NCBI GenBank assembly: GCA_029881015.1
Contig: JAOUNK010000122.1
Span: 1 to 9,054 of the forward strand
Origin: Gammaproteobacteria bacterium
GTDB lineage: Bacteria > Pseudomonadota > Gammaproteobacteria > Steroidobacterales > Woeseiaceae
DNA length: 9,054 nt
Direction: 5' to 3'
Shown: in pieces, positions 5,596 to 9,054 of the stretch
How positions within the stretch are numbered: the first letter of the stretch is position 1
Layout of the letters: each line of letters starts with the position of its first letter
Notes under the pieces: generated by a model
Seen by the model: the letters and a program-made list of their open reading frames with translations, nothing else
What the model was told of the DNA's origin: nothing
The model's database searches: none
Program-made: the position numbers and the translations under genes

Positions 5596-6615
5596 TCAAC
5601 CCAGCGTCCGAAGTTTTCTAATACCAATCGCGTCGCGAATATCGGCGAGATACGGTGCCGACAGCTCCCGGGCACGTTGCGCACCCTTTAGCAATTCTGC
5701 CTCAACCACGGCAGGATCCGCGACCAGCCGCTCATACTCTGCGCGAGCAGGCTTGATGTGATCGTTCACGTACTCGAACAACTGCTGCTTCATCTGACCC
5801 CAGCCAATACCGTCCGCGTACGCCTTCGCAACGGCCGCTGTTTCCTCAGGTGTCGCGAAAGCCTTGTAGATATCGAACAACGTACTATCGGCCGTGTCCT
5901 TGGGTTCGCCGGGTTCGAGACTGTTCGTCTTGATCTTCATGATCAGCTTGCGAAATTTCTTTTCCGGGGCGAACAGGGGGATCGTATTGTTGTAGCTTTT
6001 CGACATCTTGCGTCCATCCAGCCCCTTGAGAACCGCAGTATCTTCGCCAATAACCGCCTCTGGCAGCACGAACGTTTCGCCGTAGTTGTGGTTGAACCGT
6101 TGTGCGATGTCCCGTGCCATTTCTACATGCTGTTTCTGGTCCTGGCCGACCGGTACCTTCGTCGATTTGAACATGAGTATGTCGGCGGCCATCAGGATCG
6201 GGTAGCTGAATAAAGCCATGGTGATGCCCTTGTCAGGGTCCTTGTTGCCACTCTCAACGTTGGCCTGCACCGATGCTTTGTAGGAGTGCGCGCGATTCAT
6301 CAGGCCCTTGGCCGTCATACCGTGCAGGATCCAGGTCAGCTCCAGGATCTCGGGGATATCCGACTGCCGATAGAAATACGCGTGCTCGGTGTCGAGCCCC
6401 AGTGCCATCCATGCAGCGGCGATTTCGAGTGTCGACCGGCCGATCTTGTCCGGATCTTCGTTCTTCGCAAGCGAATGGTAGTCCGCGAGAAAATAGAAGT
6501 GCTTCGTGTCGAGGTCTCTGCTGGCTTCGATACCCGGCCGGATGGCGCCGACATAATTACCGATGTGCGGCGTCCCGGTCGTTGTGATACCCGTCAGAAA
6601 GATCTCCTGCGTCAT
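5596..6615 (-). CDS. trpS: Tryptophan--tRNA ligase
   Basis: Class Ic aminoacyl-tRNA synthetase that charges tRNA-Trp in the cytosol using ATP. It is a complete protein of 339 residues. The HIGH-type motif is 'GTPHIGNYVGAI' (14-25) and the KMSKS loop is 'GRKMSKSYNN' (201-210). Other landmarks are 'FYFLADYHSL' (40-49), 'YPILMAADILMF' (138-149) with the Asp that contacts the tryptophan amino group in the family, and 'VPVGQDQKQHVEMARDIAQR' (154-173). The 'LTGITTTGTPHIGNY' start and the 'MNRAHSYKASV' segment resemble the Pseudomonas-type enzyme rather than the Escherichia coli one, from memory. Its ATG forms TAATG with the ggt stop, an unusual partnership of a secreted hydrolase and a tRNA synthetase. 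DUF4404 follows after 4 bases. Confidence 0.97.
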   Translation of the reverse strand: MTQEIFLTGITTTGTPHIGNYVGAIRPGIEASRDLDTKHFYFLADYHSLAKNEDPDKIGRSTLEIAAAWMALGLDTEHAYFYRQSDIPEILELTWILHGMTAKGLMNRAHSYKASVQANVESGNKDPDKGITMALFSYPILMAADILMFKSTKVPVGQDQKQHVEMARDIAQRFNHNYGETFVLPEAVIGEDTAVLKGLDGRKMSKSYNNTIPLFAPEKKFRKLIMKIKTNSLEPGEPKDTADSTLFDIYKAFATPEETAAVAKAYADGIGWGQMKQQLFEYVNDHIKPARAEYERLVADPAVVEAELLKGAQRARELSAPYLADIRDAIGIRKLRTLG

Positions 6616-8327
6616 TAGTAGCCTGCTGCCTGCCCGTCTTTGCGTACTTCGGAGGCGCCATAGTACACGCCCTGCTCCTTATCGAACATGATTGCCTGGT
6701 AACCGCCGAAGCTGCCATTTGAGTCGCCCAGTGTATGGCCCATTTTCTCGAGCGCCTGGCGAGTCGCTTCGCTGAATCCGCTTTCGAGGTGGACGACGCC
6801 GCCGTCTGTCATGCGGGTTCCGGTCGGCTCCGATGAGCCTATATGGTTGATGCGCGCGGCATCGCCTGCCTCCTGCAGGTTCATCCCGAAGTCCACCATG
6901 TTCACGATAACCTGGGCGTGACCCTGTGGCTGCATCGCGCCACCCATGAGACCGAAACTGATCAGCGGTTCGCCGTCTTTCATAACGAAGGCCGGAATGA
7001 TGGTATGGAACGGCCGCTTACCACCTGCGACCACATTCGCGTGATTCGGATCCAGTGAAAACAGCTCCGCCCGGTCTTGCAGGACGAACCCGAGGTCTCC
7101 CGGTGTCATTCCGGAGCCCATGCCGCGGTAGTTGCTCTGGATAAGCGACACCATGTTGCCGTCTGCATCGGCCACGGTGAGGTATACCGTATCGCCTTCC
7201 TCGAGCTTACGATCGCCGGCAGGCAAGGACAGCGAGGCGCGCTCAGGCGATAACAGCTTGCGGCGCTCGTCGGCATAATCCTTGGAGATCAGCCAGTCGA
7301 CGGGTACGTCGGCAAAATCCATGTCGACGTAGTACTTCGCTCGATCCTCAAAAGCGAGCTTCTTGGCTTCGATCAGCGTGTGCAGGTATTCGGCGCTACC
7401 GAATCCCATACCCGCTATGTCGTAGCCCTCGAGGATATTCAGGATCTGCAGCGCAGCGATGCCCTGTCCGTTCGGTGGGAGTTCGAACACGTCCCAGCCA
7501 CGGTAGTTCGTTGATACAGGCGTCACCCATTCGGACGTGTGGGATGCAAGGTCCTCGTAGCGCAACAACCCGCCCTGTTCCGCCATGTAGGCGTCTATAA
7601 TCTTCGCGATGGTGCCCTTGTAGAACTCGTCCCTGCCTTTGGTCGCAATGGCCTCGTAAGTATTCGCAAGGCGCGGATTACGGAACATCTCGCCTTTTTT
7701 CGGTACATCGCCGTTCGGCATGAACGTCTCCGCAAACCCGGGGTAATGGCCGATACGATCGCGATTGCTCTCGAAGTAATGCGCAATGACCTCGGAGACC
7801 GGGAAACCCTCGCGCGCGTAACGAATCGCGGGCGCCAGGATCTCCTGCATCGGCAGGTGTCCGTAGCGAGCATGCAACTCGAACCAGCCATCGACGGCGC
7901 CCGGTACGCTGACCGGCAGCGGTCCAAACTTGGGGATCGTGTCTATTCCGCGGCTTTGGAAATAGTCGAGCGTCATCGCCTTCGGGGCACGCCCAGACGC
8001 GTTCAGGCCCGTCAGTTCCTTCTTGTCGGCATCCCAGACAATGGCGAACAGATCTCCGCCGATGCCACTGCCGGTGGGCTCCGTCAGGCCGAGCATTGCG
8101 TTCGCCGCGATCGCCGCATCAACAGCCGTGCCTCCTGCTTTCAGAATGTCCAGGGCAACCTGCGTGGCGAGCGGCTGGCTCGTCGCTGCCATGCCATGAG
8201 GTGCGATGACTTCCGAGCGCGACGCGTGGGCGCGACCGGCCACGCGATCGTAGCCGGGATCAGCCGCCATTGCGGTGTTCCCGAAGGCAATACAAGCGGC
8301 GAGACCCAGGCATGCGAATCGTTTCAT
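6615..8327 (-). CDS. ggt: Gamma-glutamyltransferase family hydrolase (secreted)
   Basis: An N-terminal-nucleophile hydrolase of 570 residues, made as a proenzyme that cleaves itself into large and small subunits and removes or transfers gamma-glutamyl groups, for example from glutathione. 'MKRFACLGLAACIAFGNTAMA' is a signal peptide with an AxA-type cleavage site near residue 21, so the enzyme is probably periplasmic. 'TGSGIGGDLF' (85-94) and Arg113 in 'NASGRAPKA' mark the substrate carboxylate site. Thr380 in 'EGDTVYLTVAD' is the expected catalytic nucleophile and cleavage point. 'PLISFGLMGGAMQPQGHAQ' (454-472) is typical of the YwrD/acylase-like branch; canonical Ggt has a Ser-Ser loop near 440 where this protein has 'RPFHTIIPA'. 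The ATG at 8327 has GGAG (8337-8334) 6 bases upstream; the frame open to 8387 would run into the promoter. The stop overlaps the trpS start. Confidence 0.93.
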   Translation of the reverse strand: MKRFACLGLAACIAFGNTAMAADPGYDRVAGRAHASRSEVIAPHGMAATSQPLATQVALDILKAGGTAVDAAIAANAMLGLTEPTGSGIGGDLFAIVWDADKKELTGLNASGRAPKAMTLDYFQSRGIDTIPKFGPLPVSVPGAVDGWFELHARYGHLPMQEILAPAIRYAREGFPVSEVIAHYFESNRDRIGHYPGFAETFMPNGDVPKKGEMFRNPRLANTYEAIATKGRDEFYKGTIAKIIDAYMAEQGGLLRYEDLASHTSEWVTPVSTNYRGWDVFELPPNGQGIAALQILNILEGYDIAGMGFGSAEYLHTLIEAKKLAFEDRAKYYVDMDFADVPVDWLISKDYADERRKLLSPERASLSLPAGDRKLEEGDTVYLTVADADGNMVSLIQSNYRGMGSGMTPGDLGFVLQDRAELFSLDPNHANVVAGGKRPFHTIIPAFVMKDGEPLISFGLMGGAMQPQGHAQVIVNMVDFGMNLQEAGDAARINHIGSSEPTGTRMTDGGVVHLESGFSEATRQALEKMGHTLGDSNGSFGGYQAIMFDKEQGVYYGASEVRKDGQAAGY

Positions 8328-8353
8328 CCTCTGCTCCACACCCCGAAATGGGC

Positions 8354-8367
8354 TGCCAATAATGGCA
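8354..8367. repeat. Short inverted repeat TGCCA-ATAA-TGGCA
   Basis: Perfect 5-base arms with a 4-base spacer overlap the proposed ggt -10 element (8364-8359). The position is where an operator for a dimeric repressor could sit, but a repeat this short can arise by chance. Confidence 0.4.
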
Positions 8368-8387
8368 CTCGCCGAGTAGCGCGGCAA
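8359..8387 (-). promoter_or_regulatory. Candidate sigma-70 promoter of the ggt-led gene string
   Basis: On the minus strand TTGCCG (8387-8382) is followed after exactly 17 bases by CATTAT (8364-8359), each matching four of six consensus positions. A TG dinucleotide one base before the -10 makes it an extended -10 element. Transcription would begin near 8352, leaving a leader of about 25 bases that holds the ggt ribosome site. This is the only good promoter-like arrangement I see for the whole minus-strand block. Confidence 0.5.
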
Positions 8388-8392
8388 CAGGG

Positions 8393-8398
8393 TATGAT
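8393..8398 (+). promoter_or_regulatory. Candidate pepQ -10 element (TATGAT)
   Basis: TATGAT matches five of six positions of the sigma-70 -10 consensus and ends 7 bases before the pepQ ATG at 8406, so transcription would start at or within a base or two of the start codon. No good -35 hexamer lies 16 to 18 bases upstream. It sits next to the ggt -35 box, so RNA polymerase could not occupy both promoters at once. Confidence 0.45.
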
Positions 8399-8405
8399 CT
8401 TCGCC

Positions 8406-9054
8406 ATGAATACCAAATACAGCGACAAGAACCCCGACCTAGGCGCCTTGTACGGCGGTCACCTGGAAACCCTTGCGGCACGCCACAACCACGCCCTCGA
8501 GCGGGCCGGTGCAAGTCATGCGGTGATCTACTCCGGCAACCCGAAGCTCGCATTCCTGGACGACTATCATCTCCCGTACAAGGCGAACCCGCACTTCGTG
8601 ACCTGGGCCCCGCTGACCTCGCTGCCGTTTTCCTACATCGTCTATACCCCTGGCGAAACGCCAATCCTGGTTTACTTCCAGCCTCACGACTACTGGCACG
8701 TGGTTCCTGGTGTGCCGGATGGCTATTGGACCCGCCACTTCGACATTCGCATCGTCCATTCGATCGACGAGATCGCTGCGCACCTGCCCGCAGACCGGGA
8801 AAAGTGCATCGCCATCGGTGAATTCCATGATGAAACCCTGGCATTCGGCATTGAACGCATTAACCCCAATACGGCCATCAATATCCTGCATTACGCGCGC
8901 GGCAGAAAGACCGCTTACGAACTCGCTGTCATGCGCCTGGCGGCAGAGCGCGGCGCGCTGGGGCACGTTGCCGCCGAAGCCGCGTTCCGCGATGGCCGGT
9001 CGGAATTCGATATCCACAGAGCATATTGCAAGGCGGTCAGTCACACGGATACCG
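8406..9054 (+). CDS. pepQ: Xaa-Pro dipeptidase, N-terminal half (partial)
   Basis: Cytosolic proline dipeptidase that cleaves dipeptides with C-terminal proline; relatives also hydrolyse organophosphate triesters. The open frame has no stop before the window end, so only 216 residues are seen, against about 440 for the full family. 'ALYGGHLETLAARHNHAL' (14-31), 'LAFLDDYHLPYKANPHFVTW' (48-67), 'HDYWHVV' (94-100), 'INPNTAINILHYARGRKTAY' (152-171) and 'GRSEFDIHRAY' (197-207) follow Escherichia coli PepQ closely. The N-terminal creatinase-like domain is complete and the metal-binding pita-bread domain has just begun, so the Asp/His/Glu metal ligands cannot be checked. I start at the ATG 8406, which lacks a Shine-Dalgarno; an in-frame ATG at 8394 would add four residues but overlaps the -10 element. 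It is transcribed divergently from ggt. Confidence 0.95.
   Translation, partial: MNTKYSDKNPDLGALYGGHLETLAARHNHALERAGASHAVIYSGNPKLAFLDDYHLPYKANPHFVTWAPLTSLPFSYIVYTPGETPILVYFQPHDYWHVVPGVPDGYWTRHFDIRIVHSIDEIAAHLPADREKCIAIGEFHDETLAFGIERINPNTAINILHYARGRKTAYELAVMRLAAERGALGHVAAEAAFRDGRSEFDIHRAYCKAVSHTDT

Noticed and set aside
5592..5684. N-terminal extension of the DUF4404 gene
   Set aside because: The extra 31 residues overlap the end of trpS in another frame and do not resemble the family, which starts at 'MSKDRIKKLL'.
8363..8375. Sigma-54 promoter suggested by TGGCAC
   Set aside because: The -24-like TGGCAC is present but the required GC-containing -12 element (TTGC) is not at the right distance.
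8328..8387. N-terminal extension of ggt to an ATG at 8387
   Set aside because: It would place coding sequence across the promoter and bury the signal peptide, which begins properly at 8327 after a good ribosome site.
8439..9044. Minus-strand open frame of 201 residues at the right end
   Set aside because: It is antisense to pepQ, whose plus-strand reading matches Escherichia coli PepQ along its whole visible length.

Overview
The window reads as a chromosomal segment of a free-living bacterium, most likely a gammaproteobacterium. The reasons are a GC-rich base composition, a PepQ that follows the Escherichia coli enzyme closely along its N-terminal half, a TrpS of the kind I recall from Pseudomonas, and DUF4404 and TerB-like proteins. 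Genus cannot be decided from the sequence. I see no transposase, integrase, tRNA, rRNA, CRISPR array or phage gene.

Layout: a 78-base divergent intergenic region (8328-8405) separates two transcription units. To the right, on the plus strand, lies the 5' half of pepQ (Xaa-Pro dipeptidase), cut by the window edge. To the left, fifteen genes run on the minus strand in one direction from 8327 down to the left edge. In transcription order they are: ggt-family gamma-glutamyltransferase, trpS, a DUF4404 protein, a two-TM bacterial PH-domain protein, a SAM-dependent methyltransferase, a DUF1761 membrane protein, a GNAT acetyltransferase, a VIT1/CCC1-like membrane protein, a cupin, an unrecognised 131-residue protein, a VOC protein, upp (uracil phosphoribosyltransferase), a DUF1801 protein, a TerB-like protein, and the first 29 codons of a second VOC protein.

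Stops and starts overlap or lie within about 20 bases at every junction except one 53-base gap (5284-5336). The block therefore looks like one long operon, or two operons split at that gap. Several junctions are of the translational-coupling type: TAATG for ggt/trpS, TGATG for the DUF1761 protein/GNAT, and GTGA for PH/methyltransferase. A plausible sigma-70 promoter for the block lies before ggt.

Functionally the recognisable members are housekeeping or salvage enzymes: tRNA charging, uracil salvage, and gamma-glutamyl and proline dipeptide turnover. They are joined to small accessory enzymes and membrane proteins of unknown substrate. I do not see a defence, secretion or biosynthetic system with a clear shared mechanism. 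The most curious points are the long compact string of small stand-alone domains, the divergent VIT-like protein, the acylase-like GGT, the unassigned 131-residue protein, and the overlapping divergent promoters with a possibly leaderless pepQ transcript.
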